DNA from: Martinezella calliandrae
GTDB lineage: Bacteria; Pseudomonadota; Alphaproteobacteria; Rhizobiales; Rhizobiaceae
Reading direction: 5' to 3'
Assembly (NCBI RefSeq): GCF_030272695.1
Contig: NZ_JARFYN010000004.1
Coordinates: forward strand, 145,470 to 209,469
DNA length: 64,000 nucleotides
In this document: in pieces, positions 26,649 through 35,136 of the stretch
How the letters are laid out: every line of letters starts with the position of its first letter
How positions within the stretch are numbered: position 1 is the first letter of the stretch
Translations under genes and position numbers: made by a program
Notes under the pieces: generated by a model
The model's database searches: none
What the model saw: only the letters and a program-made list of their open reading frames with translations
What the model was told of the DNA's origin: nothing

Positions 26649-27347
26649 CTATGCACCCGCTTCCGGCCGCCCCAGGTCGACCGCGCCGGTTTCTACAGCA
26701 TGGGCCGCAATTCCAGCGTCCTTTTCCCTGCTAGGATATTTGGAGCGATCGATCGAGGTCTCCAATGGTTTGCTGCGCGAAATCCGATAGACGCCAGCCG
26801 GCGGAATGTTGCGTACCGTGCCGCCGACGCGCGCCGCTTTCAGGCCGAGACGATCGAGGATCGGCCGCGGCACCGGACAGCGCGGCCCGTAAGTGAACTG
26901 ATAGAAGGCCGCACCGGACCTCATCGTCGCAAACGCCCCCTCGACGATCGCGGCGATCTTATCCGGAGACATAGAGAGCAACGGCAAGCCGCTGACGACG
27001 GCGCCGAAGGGTGCATCGGCAAAGAGGCAGCATTGTGCGAGCTCCGCCGCATCCATTTGCACCACGCGCGCCTCGGGAAAGCGGCCTCGCAGCCGGACGG
27101 CAAATTCCTCGCCAAATTCGATCAACGTCAAGTCGTTCTCCGGGATGCCGCGGGCGAGCAGTGCCCGTGTGAAGACGCCGGTACCGGGGCCGAGCTCAAG
27201 AATCGGGCCATCGAGCGGTTCAATCTCCTGCGTCATCAACCGGGCCAATCGTTCACCGGACGGCGCGATCGCCGCGACACGCATCGGATCGCTCACCCAG
27301 GAGCGGAAGAACCGAACGAAATCGGCGCATGTCGTCTTTGTCGTCAT
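26649..27347 (-). CDS. Phospholipid N-methyltransferase-like SAM methyltransferase
   Basis: A 232-residue protein. The opening FVRFFRSWVSDPMRVAAIAP and then ERLARLMTQEI match the COG3963 group of bacterial phospholipid methyltransferases. The SAM motif ILELGPGTGVFTRALLARG is next, and the acidic LIEFGEEFAVRLRGRFP follows. Such enzymes methylate phosphatidylethanolamine towards phosphatidylcholine, an important rhizobial lipid, but rRNA and other targets are possible. The start at 27347 is judged from conserved length; an in-frame extension to 27512 has unlikely composition. It precedes a TetR gene by 14 bases. Confidence 0.72.
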   Translation of the reverse strand: MTTKTTCADFVRFFRSWVSDPMRVAAIAPSGERLARLMTQEIEPLDGPILELGPGTGVFTRALLARGIPENDLTLIEFGEEFAVRLRGRFPEARVVQMDAAELAQCCLFADAPFGAVVSGLPLLSMSPDKIAAIVEGAFATMRSGAAFYQFTYGPRCPVPRPILDRLGLKAARVGGTVRNIPPAGVYRISRSKPLETSIDRSKYPSREKDAGIAAHAVETGAVDLGRPEAGA

Positions 27348-27563
27348 CCCAGGAATCCAATCTGCAGCAAAGATTTCGAATATGGACGCGATTGAGGTCC
27401 GAGCAGCGTGGCAATTCGAAGGCACGGCGGGCAATTGCACGGCCAATATTGCTGATATGCAAACCATAATCGCGAACCTTTCCTTATCTATGTATTTTTG
27501 CATTAAGTGCAATAATATACTTTATACAGAAATGTACAAAATTCGTTCCCCCCGGAGATCCTC

Positions 27564-28485
27564 ATGCCGCATGGGACCGTAAAAGACATTCCCTCGCAAG
27601 TTCGCCGCATCGCCCTCGTCACCGGTGCCACCAGCGGCATCGGCTATGAAACCGCCAAAGCACTGGCAGGTGCCGGCACCAAAATGATCATAGCCTCGCG
27701 CAACGAACGCAACGGCGCCGTAGTGCTGGCCGAAATCCGCGCGCCGACATCGCCTTCGAGCCGCGCGATCTCGCCAACCTCGAGTCCGTCGCCCGCGCCG
27801 CCAAGAGCATCAGCTTTCCGTGCCGCAGATCGACCTGCTCATCAACTATGCCGGCATCATGGCCATTCCGGACAGGCACGAAACGGAAGACGGCTTCGAG
27901 ATGCAGATGGGGGCCATTTCGGGCATTTCGCCTTGAACATGCAACAGTTGCCGAGAGTCCTCGCCGCCGCGAACCCGCGTGTGGTTACTGTCAGCAGCCT
28001 GGCGCATCGCAACGGCAAGATCAATTTCGACGATCTGCAATGGAAGAAAGGCTACAGTTCCTGGCGCGCCTATTGCCAATCGAAGCTGGCGACGTTGATG
28101 TTTAGCCTCGAATTCGACCGGATCGCCCGCGTTGAAGACTGGAGCCTGATGAGCACGGCCGCTCATCCTCGATTCGCCGTTACCGGCTTGCAAAGCACTG
28201 GCCCGCGGCCGTAACAGACCGGGTCTTCTTGAAGTGTTCGGCAAATTGATTGAACCGGTCCTGTCGCAATCCGCCGCGGCAGGTGCATTGCCGACATTTT
28301 CGCCGCGACGTCGCCGAGCGCAGAGGGCGGCGTCATGTATGGTCCTGATGGCATTTATGAATTGAAGGGGCCGCCCGTCCTCCAAGATCGTGCCGCATGC
28401 ACAGGGCACGGCGATCTGGCGGCGTCTTTGGCAGGTATCGGAGCAACTGACCGGGTTGAGAATGCCAGCACCTGTCACGGCCTAG
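27564..28485 (+). pseudogene. Multiply frameshifted SDR oxidoreductase
   Basis: The start reads RIALVTGATSGIGYETAKALAG in frame with the ATG at 27564. After about 27735 the SDR sequence continues in other frames (DIAFEPRDLANLESVARAAK, then QIDLLINYAGIMAIPDRHET). It resumes at about 27915 (GHFALNMQQLPRVLAAANPR ... SSLAHRNGKINFDDLQW ... YCQSKLATLMFSLEF). Further shifts follow until SKIVPHAQGTAIWRRLWQ ... EQLTGLRMPAPVTA ends at TAG 28483-28485. At least four or five frame changes show that it is a decayed retinol-dehydrogenase-like SDR of about 310 residues. Confidence 0.83.
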
Positions 28486-28561
28486 CTGCATCCCTTTCCC
28501 GCATGAGCCGAATCCTTCCAAGGCTTCGATCGCTTGCGCGACACGGAATCGTGGGATATGT

Positions 28562-28586
28562 AGATAGATAGGAAGCCTATCTATCT
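28562..28586. promoter_or_regulatory. Perfect palindromic operator candidate of the MarR regulator
   Basis: AGATAGATAGG-aag-CCTATCTATCT is a perfect inverted repeat with 11-bp arms. It ends nine bases before the ATG at 28595. MarR proteins typically bind such sites over their own promoters, so autorepression of the marR-exporter operon is likely. Confidence 0.75.
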
Positions 28587-28594
28587 TGTTGATC

Positions 28595-29044
28595 ATGCGC
28601 GAAACCGGACGTCTCCAGGACCTAGAAGAGGCTGTGGCGCTTGCCGAAGCGTTGCGTCCTGCCCTGCATCGCCTCTATCGCCAGCTGCGACGCGAGGTCG
28701 AAGATCCAGGCATTTCGCCGCTGCACGCTCTTCTCCTCGTCGCCATCCTGCGGCAGCCGGGCATTGGCGTCGCAGAGCTGGCGCGGCTGGAGAAACTGCG
28801 CGGGCCAACGATATCGGGACACATCAAGGCGATGGAGCGCGAAGGCCTCGTCACCCGCGCCCCTCCCGATCCGAAAGACCGGCGGCGTAGCAGTCTGATC
28901 GTCACGGACAAGGGACGAGCTTTGATTAAAGACATGAAACAGCGGCGGACCGACTGGCTCGCCTTCGAACTCGCCAAATTATCGCCTGAGGCGCGCGCCG
29001 CGATCCGCGCCGCTGTCGGCCCGCTCGGGGATATCGGACAATGA
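28595..29044 (+). CDS. MarR-family transcriptional regulator of the exporter
   Basis: A 149-residue winged-helix protein. The recognition region IGVAELARLEKLRGPTISGH is followed by IKAMEREGLV and the wing RAPPDPKDRRRSSLIVTDKG. The length is typical for MarR. The ATG at 28595 is preferred over TTG codons at 28586 and 28589 that fall in the palindrome. No SD is evident, so translation may be leaderless or weak. Its stop overlaps the start of the MFS exporter (ATGA), making a two-gene operon under the perfect palindrome just upstream. Confidence 0.87.
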   Translation: MRETGRLQDLEEAVALAEALRPALHRLYRQLRREVEDPGISPLHALLLVAILRQPGIGVAELARLEKLRGPTISGHIKAMEREGLVTRAPPDPKDRRRSSLIVTDKGRALIKDMKQRRTDWLAFELAKLSPEARAAIRAAVGPLGDIGQ

Positions 29045-30597
29045 ACGCGCAAATTCAGCAAGCCGCTCCGAAACCGGCGCAAACCGAAGGCGACGCACCG
29101 GATCGCCGGGAAATCCGCGCGGTTATTCTCGGCCTGATGATCGTTCTCGGTCTCGGCGCCATCGACCAGAGCATCGTCGCGACCGCCCTGCCGCGCATCG
29201 TCAGCGATCTCGGCGGCGTCACGCATCTGTCCTGGGTGGTCAGTGCCTATGTGTTGGCCTCTACCAGCACCATGCCGCTTTATGGCAAGCTGAGCGACCA
29301 ATACGGCCGCAAGCCCTTGATCTATGTGGCGATCCTCATCTTCCTCCTCGGCTCGGTGCTGAGCGGCATGGCGCAGACGCTACTGCAGCTCATCATCTTC
29401 CGCGCCGTTCAGGGACTTGGCGCCGGCGGGCTGATGCCCCTGGCGCAGATCATCATCGGCGACCTCGTGCCGCCGGCCAAGCGCGGCCGCAACCAGGGCT
29501 CGATCGTCGCCGTCTTCGCCGTCTGCAGCATCCTCGGACCGATCGTTGGCGGCATCATCACCGACCTCCTCTCCTGGCATTGGATCTTCTATGTCAACCT
29601 GCCGATCGGCGCAGTGGCGCTCGTGATGATCGGCCGCGCCCTGAAGCGGCCGCATGAGGCACGCAGCCGCCGCATCGACTATCTCGGCGCAGTGTTGCTA
29701 ACCGCGTGCACGACTGGCTTGCTGCTGGCGCTCGCACTCGGCGGCAATGAATGGGCATGGAACTCGCCGCAGATTATCGGTCTTGCGACCGGTGCCCTGG
29801 TCCTCGGCATTCTCTTTGTCCTTCATATCCGCCACGAGCCGGAGCCGGTGTTGCCGCTCGACCTTTTCAGCAACAGACTGTTCGTCATCGCCTGCGTCGT
29901 GCTGGCCCTGACCTTTATGGGCATGCTTGGGGCGACCCTGTTCTTCCCGCTGTTCTTCCAGATGGTGATGGGCGCCAGCCCCTCGCATTCCGGCCTCTTG
30001 ACCGGGCCGCTGATGATCGGCGTGGTCATCTCCTCGATCGTCAACGGTCGCGTGCTGCTGCAACGCTCCGGTCGCTACAAGCCCGCCCAGCTTTTCGGCC
30101 TCAGCCTCGCCACCGTGGCTTTCGCGGTGCTCGCCTGGGCAGCCGCCACCAGCCAGGGTTTTGGTGCAATCGAACCCTCGATCTTCGCGCTTGGCCTTGG
30201 ACTTGGCCTAGTAATGCCGAACATGACGATCGCGGTGCAGAACGCGCTGCCTTACTCTCATCGCGGCGTCGGCACGGCAACGCTTGCCTTCTTCCGCTCG
30301 CTCGGCGGTCTCATCGGCGTCACCGGCTCCGGTGCGATCCTGGCGCATCGCGTACGGCAGGCAACGGGGCCGTCCGGGAGCCTCGATATGTCATCGCTGA
30401 CCGAAAGCGGTCTCAGGCAGCTCTCCACAGCATCGCCGGAAACCCATGCCACTGCAATAGCGCTCTACCGCCACGCCATCGCCATGGCCTTCGCCACCGG
30501 AACGGTCATCGTGGCGGTGGCTTTGGTCGTGCTGTTGTTCTTGCCGGAATTGCCGCTAAGGACGCATCATGGCGATGGCGCCCAGCCGCCACGCTAA
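29041..30597 (+). CDS. MFS multidrug exporter, DHA2 (14-TM) family
   Basis: A 518-residue EmrB/QacA-type drug:H+ antiporter with about 14 transmembrane segments. The membrane-embedded acidic residue is in GAIDQSIVATALPRI (motif D1). Motif A is GKLSDQYGRKPL, and motif C (antiporter) is in CSILGPIVGGIITD. The start overlaps marR in ATGA. The gene should confer export of hydrophobic or cationic toxicants, such as plant phenolics in a rhizobium, induced when the MarR repressor binds a ligand. A partner membrane-fusion protein is not present. Confidence 0.92.
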   Translation: MNAQIQQAAPKPAQTEGDAPDRREIRAVILGLMIVLGLGAIDQSIVATALPRIVSDLGGVTHLSWVVSAYVLASTSTMPLYGKLSDQYGRKPLIYVAILIFLLGSVLSGMAQTLLQLIIFRAVQGLGAGGLMPLAQIIIGDLVPPAKRGRNQGSIVAVFAVCSILGPIVGGIITDLLSWHWIFYVNLPIGAVALVMIGRALKRPHEARSRRIDYLGAVLLTACTTGLLLALALGGNEWAWNSPQIIGLATGALVLGILFVLHIRHEPEPVLPLDLFSNRLFVIACVVLALTFMGMLGATLFFPLFFQMVMGASPSHSGLLTGPLMIGVVISSIVNGRVLLQRSGRYKPAQLFGLSLATVAFAVLAWAAATSQGFGAIEPSIFALGLGLGLVMPNMTIAVQNALPYSHRGVGTATLAFFRSLGGLIGVTGSGAILAHRVRQATGPSGSLDMSSLTESGLRQLSTASPETHATAIALYRHAIAMAFATGTVIVAVALVVLLFLPELPLRTHHGDGAQPPR

Positions 30598-30626
30598 AGC
30601 GCGCCGCGATTTCTGGTATTTACTCC

Positions 30627-30702
30627 TTGCGCTTTAGCTCGTTGATGTTTGCGCATGTCGTTATCGCAAAACCACTGAACATTTTTGCGCGAAATGGCTT
30701 AG
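30627..30702. repeat. Degenerate rhizobial palindromic repeat
   Basis: In the 202-bp gap after the exporter, GCGCATGTCGTTATCGCAAA and TTTTTGCGCGAAATGGC form an imperfect long inverted repeat around ACCACTGAAC, preceded by GCGCTTTAGCTCG. It matches the pattern of a very common rhizobial intergenic element as I remember it. The remainder of the gap (30703-30799) shows only the SD of the next gene. Confidence 0.55.
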
Positions 30703-30799
30703 GATCACCACACAAGCCCCAGGTAAGTCCTTCATCCTACGATCGACGGCATGATGTGAACGCCGCCCGCTCACCAGCCACATTGAGAAGGAACGACCG

Positions 30800-31474
30800 A
30801 TGGTCTCCGCACTGACGACGACCCGATTGCTCGCATCGCAAATGGCGCTTCAGTTGCTGCAGACGCCTGATACTTCGCAGGGTTCCAGCAGCGACCCGCT
30901 GTTGGAAAACAGCAGTGGCAGCGATCTCTCCAACCTGCCGTCACAATCACAGGCATCGCTCACGAGCATGCTCAACGGTCTGTCGGCAAATCAAACCGAT
31001 AGCACGGCAGCGCAAGCCGATCCGGATATGACCAGCAGCTCATTCATGGATCTTCTGAAACAGAACCTGCAGGACGCGGTCAAAAACGAAGGTGCGGGAG
31101 GCCAGGCACAGGCGATGCTCGATGCCCTCGACACCGGCACGCTTTCAGTTTCCGACCCAACGAAAGGTGTTTCGATCAAGGCATGGGACGTCAATGCAGC
31201 CAGCGAGCAGGGCACGACCAGCAAGGCCGCCGACTCCATCCCCACCAGGGATTGGAACGACTTCCTGAAAGCCCATCTCGAACGCGGTTCCGATGGAACC
31301 TTCGTCAAGAACCCGGACGGCAGCTTCATCGACAAGACCACCGGTAGCGAAGCTTATTTCGGCCAGGTCGGATCGCAGTACTACTACATCACCTGGCCGT
31401 CAGCGTCAGCCACCTCAGATACAAATGCATCGAGCTCAGATGCACCCGCGTCAGCCGATGAGGCGAACGCCTGA
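30800..31474 (+). CDS. Hypothetical Ser/Asp-rich protein
   Basis: A 224-residue protein of unknown family. Residues 25-70 are Ser/Gln/Asn-rich and probably disordered. A central region has MDLLKQNLQDAVKNEGAGG. The segment IPTRDWNDFLKAHLERG, and then DGTFVKNPDGSFIDKTTGSE, looks like a folded domain with a beta-hairpin. The tail is Ser/Ala-rich and ends DEANA. There is no signal peptide or membrane segment. AAGGA precedes the ATG. The composition resembles small secreted or flagellar-hook-like proteins, but no assignment is justified. Confidence 0.7.
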   Translation: MVSALTTTRLLASQMALQLLQTPDTSQGSSSDPLLENSSGSDLSNLPSQSQASLTSMLNGLSANQTDSTAAQADPDMTSSSFMDLLKQNLQDAVKNEGAGGQAQAMLDALDTGTLSVSDPTKGVSIKAWDVNAASEQGTTSKAADSIPTRDWNDFLKAHLERGSDGTFVKNPDGSFIDKTTGSEAYFGQVGSQYYYITWPSASATSDTNASSSDAPASADEANA

Positions 31475-31619
31475 TCGTGGCAGGTGACATCTAGGCGACC
31501 GAGAAATCCTAACTTCGACGACCTCTCGCGGTTCATTTTTCGGCGACCTCCTTGCCCTACCTCCTTAGGCCGTGCCTCACTGATCGCCACCAAACGGCTT
31601 GCGCACAGGGAGGCATCGC

Positions 31620-32351
31620 ATGGGCAGGTTGGACGGCAAGGTCGCGTTGATTTCCGGCGCGGCGCGCGGAATGGGCGCGGAAGAGGCCCGCCTCTTCGCA
31701 GCTGAAGGCGCCAAGGTCGTCTTGGCCGACGTGATCCATGACCAGGGCCGCAAGCTCGCTCAAGAGATCGGCGGCTTCTACGTGCCGCTCAACGTGGCGA
31801 GCGAGGCGGATTGGAGCGACGCCATCGGCGCCATCGAAAGGAATTTCGGGACCTTGCAGATCCTGGTGAACAACGCAGCTATCCTGCGGCGCGCACCGAT
31901 CGAGGAATGTTCGCTCGACATGTTCGAAGAGGTGATCGCGGTCAATCAGGCCGGCGCGTTCCTCGGCGTGAAAGCCGCCGTCAGACTGATGAAGAACACC
32001 GGCGGCAGCATCGTCAACATATCGTCCACGGCCGGTATCCGCGGCCCGGCCAACAATGTCGCCTACGTTGCCTCGAAATTTGCCGTGCGCGGCATGACCA
32101 AGGTCGCCGCCAACGAATTCGCCAGATACGGCATCCGTGTCAATTCCGTGCATCCCGGCCTGATCGAATCGCCGATGATCGACCCGTTTCTCGACCAAAC
32201 GGCTATCGACGCCTTTGCAGCGCGCCAACTGATCAATCGGCTCGGCACTGCGCGCGAAGTCGCGGAAATGGTCCTCTTCCTCGCCTCCGCCTACTCCACC
32301 GGCGTGGAGTTCATCTGCGACGGTGGCGTGACGACCGGGAACAGGAAGTAG
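31620..32351 (+). CDS. Classical SDR (FabG/hydroxysteroid dehydrogenase-like)
   Basis: A 243-residue SDR. The motifs are SGAARGMGAEEARLF (cofactor), NNAAILRRAP, ISSTAG (catalytic Ser) and YVASKFAV (Tyr, Lys), and the end is GVEFICDGGVTTGN. The start at 31620 follows the SD AGGGAGG (31607-31613). It resembles 3-alpha/20-beta-hydroxysteroid dehydrogenases and many NAD-dependent alcohol dehydrogenases; the substrate is not readable. It stands alone. Confidence 0.9.
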   Translation: MGRLDGKVALISGAARGMGAEEARLFAAEGAKVVLADVIHDQGRKLAQEIGGFYVPLNVASEADWSDAIGAIERNFGTLQILVNNAAILRRAPIEECSLDMFEEVIAVNQAGAFLGVKAAVRLMKNTGGSIVNISSTAGIRGPANNVAYVASKFAVRGMTKVAANEFARYGIRVNSVHPGLIESPMIDPFLDQTAIDAFAARQLINRLGTAREVAEMVLFLASAYSTGVEFICDGGVTTGNRK

Positions 32352-32645
32352 CGATCGATAGCGCTCCAAACGTATCATCGTGCTGTTGTGCGTCAGCGAC
32401 GGTGCCGCCGGATGGCGACGGCGTCGGGAAGGAGCGGCAGATCCCCTCGCCGCTCTGGCGAAATCGTCCCCGCATCCTTCCAGGGACCGCATCGCGGCGC
32501 CGGCACAACCCTCCATCCGATCGGCGAACGGGCTACCCAATCGTTGGATGTCTTCCCCCTTTTGGACGAGATGACAAAAGCCTGAGCGGGGATCACATTT
32601 TCGTGGAATTCCGTGACACCTCTGTCAATCCAAAGGAATCCAATC
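32352..32645. other. Non-coding gap, nothing distinct seen
   Basis: This is a GC-rich spacer between the SDR and the cupin-like gene. Reading frames here are shadows with no motif. No long inverted repeat was noticed. The only signal is the SD of the next gene (AAAGGAA, before 32646). Confidence 0.4.
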
Positions 32646-33602
32646 ATGCCTACAGCAATCGCGACGAAAACGGTTCGCCAGAATAAACGTAGCATCGAGG
32701 TGGGACCGAACGCTTTCAGAAATGACTTCAATAAAAGGTCATTTCAATTCAGCCATAACTTGGTCGGACATCGACTGTTCTCGCTTCCACGCCTCGCTGA
32801 ACTTGCGAAATCGTTGCTTGCGGACACGAGCACGAGAAGTGTGCGCTGGCAGGCGGGTGGAGCACCGGTGGACGCCGGTTGGGCCGTGCCGTTGCACGAC
32901 AAGGTGGAAAGCGTCAACGAAGCGATCTCGAATCTGGCTGAATCAGGATCGTGGGTGCTGCTCTACAGCGTCCAACGCGACCCTGAATATCGCGCTTTGC
33001 TCGATCAGCTCATGACCGAAATCCTGGCCGATACCGGCTGCTCGCGCGACGAAGTCACTTGGGAAGATGCCTACATATTCCTGGCCTCGCCCGAAGCCGT
33101 AACGCCCTATCACATCGACCATGAAGCGACATTTCTGTTCCAGATCCACGGCAACCGCACCGCCAACATATGGGACGCAAACGATCGTTCTGTCTTGCCC
33201 GACCAGGAAATCGAGAAATACTACGTCGGCGATCTCAACGCGGCTAAATATACGATCGAAAAACAAAGCAAGGCGACGGTCTACGCGCTGACCCAAGGGA
33301 CCGGCGTCCACCATCCGTCGAAAGCGCCGCATGCGTTCAAGAACGGCGATATCTATTCGATCGCACTTGGCATTCATTTCTGTGTGCGCGATTGCGACCG
33401 GCAGGCGTCCGTCTATCAGATGAACTATCTCCTAAGGCGCTGCGGCCTGAAGCCGACATCGCCTGGCAGGTCCCAATGGCGCGACAATTTAAAGACCTCG
33501 ATCATCGGAATGTTTGCCGACAAGAAACCTAAGACCAAGCACGATATGCTCCGCTCCGGCTTTAAAAGACTCACCACGCCTTTACGCTTTGTTTTGAAGT
33601 AA
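32646..33602 (+). CDS. JmjC/cupin-like protein, putative Fe(II)-dependent dioxygenase
   Basis: A 318-residue protein. The central part carries an HxD...H metal-triad candidate: His156 and Asp158 (TPYHIDHEATFLFQIHG) and a distal His229 (HHPSKAPHAFKNGD). The strand after the first pair, QIHGNRTANIWD, is typical of JmjC/cupin hydroxylases. The N-terminal 50 residues are basic. The C terminus is basic too (KRLTTPLRFVLK). The start at 32646 follows AAAGGAA. It is monocistronic with no enzyme partner nearby. The substrate is unknown; a protein or small-molecule hydroxylase is possible. Confidence 0.7.
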   Translation: MPTAIATKTVRQNKRSIEVGPNAFRNDFNKRSFQFSHNLVGHRLFSLPRLAELAKSLLADTSTRSVRWQAGGAPVDAGWAVPLHDKVESVNEAISNLAESGSWVLLYSVQRDPEYRALLDQLMTEILADTGCSRDEVTWEDAYIFLASPEAVTPYHIDHEATFLFQIHGNRTANIWDANDRSVLPDQEIEKYYVGDLNAAKYTIEKQSKATVYALTQGTGVHHPSKAPHAFKNGDIYSIALGIHFCVRDCDRQASVYQMNYLLRRCGLKPTSPGRSQWRDNLKTSIIGMFADKKPKTKHDMLRSGFKRLTTPLRFVLK

Positions 33603-33727
33603 AGGCAGGAGCGGTCTGGGTGTAAAAAGCGGCACAACACAACCGAAACGTGTAATTTCATCGATAGGTGGCATCGATGAAAGCGGCGGATTGCTTTTGC
33701 TAATATATTGGTTCAATCTTCGTCACT

Positions 33728-33748
33728 GACGACGCACCAAGCGTCGTC
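33728..33748 (+). other. Hairpin in the psiF-like leader
   Basis: GACGACGC-accaa-GCGTCGTC (8-bp stem) ends ten bases before the SD GGAGGA of the psiF-like gene. It may affect translation or be an operator. Confidence 0.4.
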
Positions 33749-33769
33749 GCACCCAGCGGAGGAATGACC

Positions 33770-34036
33770 ATGAGGATTGTTGCAATATTCGCTGCTACGG
33801 CGGTTGTCGCTCTCATCGGCACCAGCGCCATGGCCCAAACGACTCCATCGACTACCACAACCACGCCGATGGCCACCACGAAAACGCCCACAACCGCGGC
33901 CAAGCCAAAGATGGCAACAACTGCGCAAACGGACATTTCGAAGGCCTGTTCGGCGCAGGCCGACGCAAAGGGGCTTCATGGCAAGGAACGCTCCAAATTC
34001 CGCGCCCAGTGCAAAAAGAGCGGAGGCAAGATGTAA
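33770..34036 (+). CDS. PsiF-repeat exported small protein
   Basis: An 88-residue protein with a signal peptide (MRIVAIFAATAVVALIGTSA, cleavage near AMA-Q). A Thr/Pro/Ala-rich linker follows, then one PsiF repeat (ISKACSAQADAKGLHGKERS...FRAQCKKSG) with two Cys that likely form a disulphide. E. coli PsiF is phosphate-starvation inducible and has two repeats; the function is unknown. The ATG at 33770 is chosen because GGAGGA lies six bases upstream. The earlier ATG at 33764 is too close to it. Confidence 0.8.
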   Translation: MRIVAIFAATAVVALIGTSAMAQTTPSTTTTTPMATTKTPTTAAKPKMATTAQTDISKACSAQADAKGLHGKERSKFRAQCKKSGGKM

Positions 34037-34118
34037 GCAGGTCGAGCCCGGCCCTGCCGTTGTTTTGGCGGCATACATCTAAAATATATTACGCATCGTT
34101 GTCGCCGGCAACCTATGA

Positions 34119-34138
34119 GCGCCTGCCTCAGCAGGCGC
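34119..34138. other. GC hairpin between psiF-like gene and methyltransferase
   Basis: GCGCCTGC-ctca-GCAGGCGC is a perfect 8-bp stem in the 157-bp gap. No T-run follows. It might stabilise mRNA or weakly terminate the psiF-like transcript. Confidence 0.4.
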
Positions 34139-34193
34139 GACAGCTATACGATGAGCGGTATCTACACTCTCCAGCGGCCCAGCGAGGTGCCCA

Positions 34194-35006
34194 ATGAACA
34201 CGGATTCGGCTCGTTTCGTCGGTGATATTCCGCAGCACTATGACACCGGCATGGGGCCGATCATCTTTGCCGACTATGCGGCAGACACGGCACGGCGCGC
34301 TGCTGCGTTCAGGCCCGGGCGGGTTCTTGAGATTGCCGCCGGCACCGGAATCGTCACGCGCCGTCTGCGCGATGCTTTACCCTCTGGAGTGTCCCTGACA
34401 GCCACCGACTTCAACGCACCGATGCTGGAGATTGCCCGCAAGAAATTCGGTTCCGCCGATCAGATCGACTTCCAAACCGCCGACGCCACGCAACTGCCTT
34501 TTGCCGCCGACAGTTTCGATGCGATCGTGTGCCAATTCGGCCTGATGTTCTTTCCCGATAAGGACAAAGCCCATCGCGAAGCGCATCGCGTCCTTTCCCC
34601 CGGCGGTGCCTATCTGCTCAGCGTCTGGGATCGGATGGACTACAATCCGTATTCCCTCATCGCCCACGAGGTCGTCGGACGTCTTTTCCCCGCCGATCCG
34701 CCACAGTTCTACACCGTGCCATTTTCTTGTGCCCCAATTGACCCGATCAAGGAATCTCTCATCGATGCCGGCTTCTCCGACATCACGATTTCAGTCCTGA
34801 GATTGGAAAAGGAAATCTACGACACCGCAGCCTTTGCCCGCGGCCTCGTCTACGGCAATCCAGCTGCGGAACAGATCCGCTCGCGACAGGGCGCGCAACC
34901 CCAACAGGTCTTTGAGGCGATCTTGCAGGAGATTCGGCGGGCATTCGGCGACAAGCCGGCACGCATGCCTCTTCAGGCAATTATTTTCTCGGCGCGGAAA
35001 TTGTGA
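34194..35006 (+). CDS. Class I SAM-dependent methyltransferase (UbiE/Methyltransf_11 type)
   Basis: A 270-residue cytoplasmic protein. Motif I is RVLEIAAGTGIVTRRLRDAL (about residues 43-62). The acidic motif II region is LTATDFNAPMLEIARKKFG, and motif III/IV is FDAIVCQFGLMFFPDKDKA and RVLSPGGAYLLSVWD. The C-terminal part is variable and holds the substrate site. The target is unknown; relatives methylate small molecules, quinones or lipids. The start ATG overlaps the stop of a short upstream frame (34195-34197), noted separately. Confidence 0.87.
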   Translation: MNTDSARFVGDIPQHYDTGMGPIIFADYAADTARRAAAFRPGRVLEIAAGTGIVTRRLRDALPSGVSLTATDFNAPMLEIARKKFGSADQIDFQTADATQLPFAADSFDAIVCQFGLMFFPDKDKAHREAHRVLSPGGAYLLSVWDRMDYNPYSLIAHEVVGRLFPADPPQFYTVPFSCAPIDPIKESLIDAGFSDITISVLRLEKEIYDTAAFARGLVYGNPAAEQIRSRQGAQPQQVFEAILQEIRRAFGDKPARMPLQAIIFSARKL

Positions 35007-35136
35007 TTTGGGCCGTGGAGCCTGGCGGCTGCGCCGAAAGTGGTAGCGGCGTTGCCCGAGTCCGCGGTCACTGGAACTGGCATGCTTGGCGTTACGGCTC
35101 GCATTTTCTCCCGTAAACCATTGTCGGAGTTATCCA

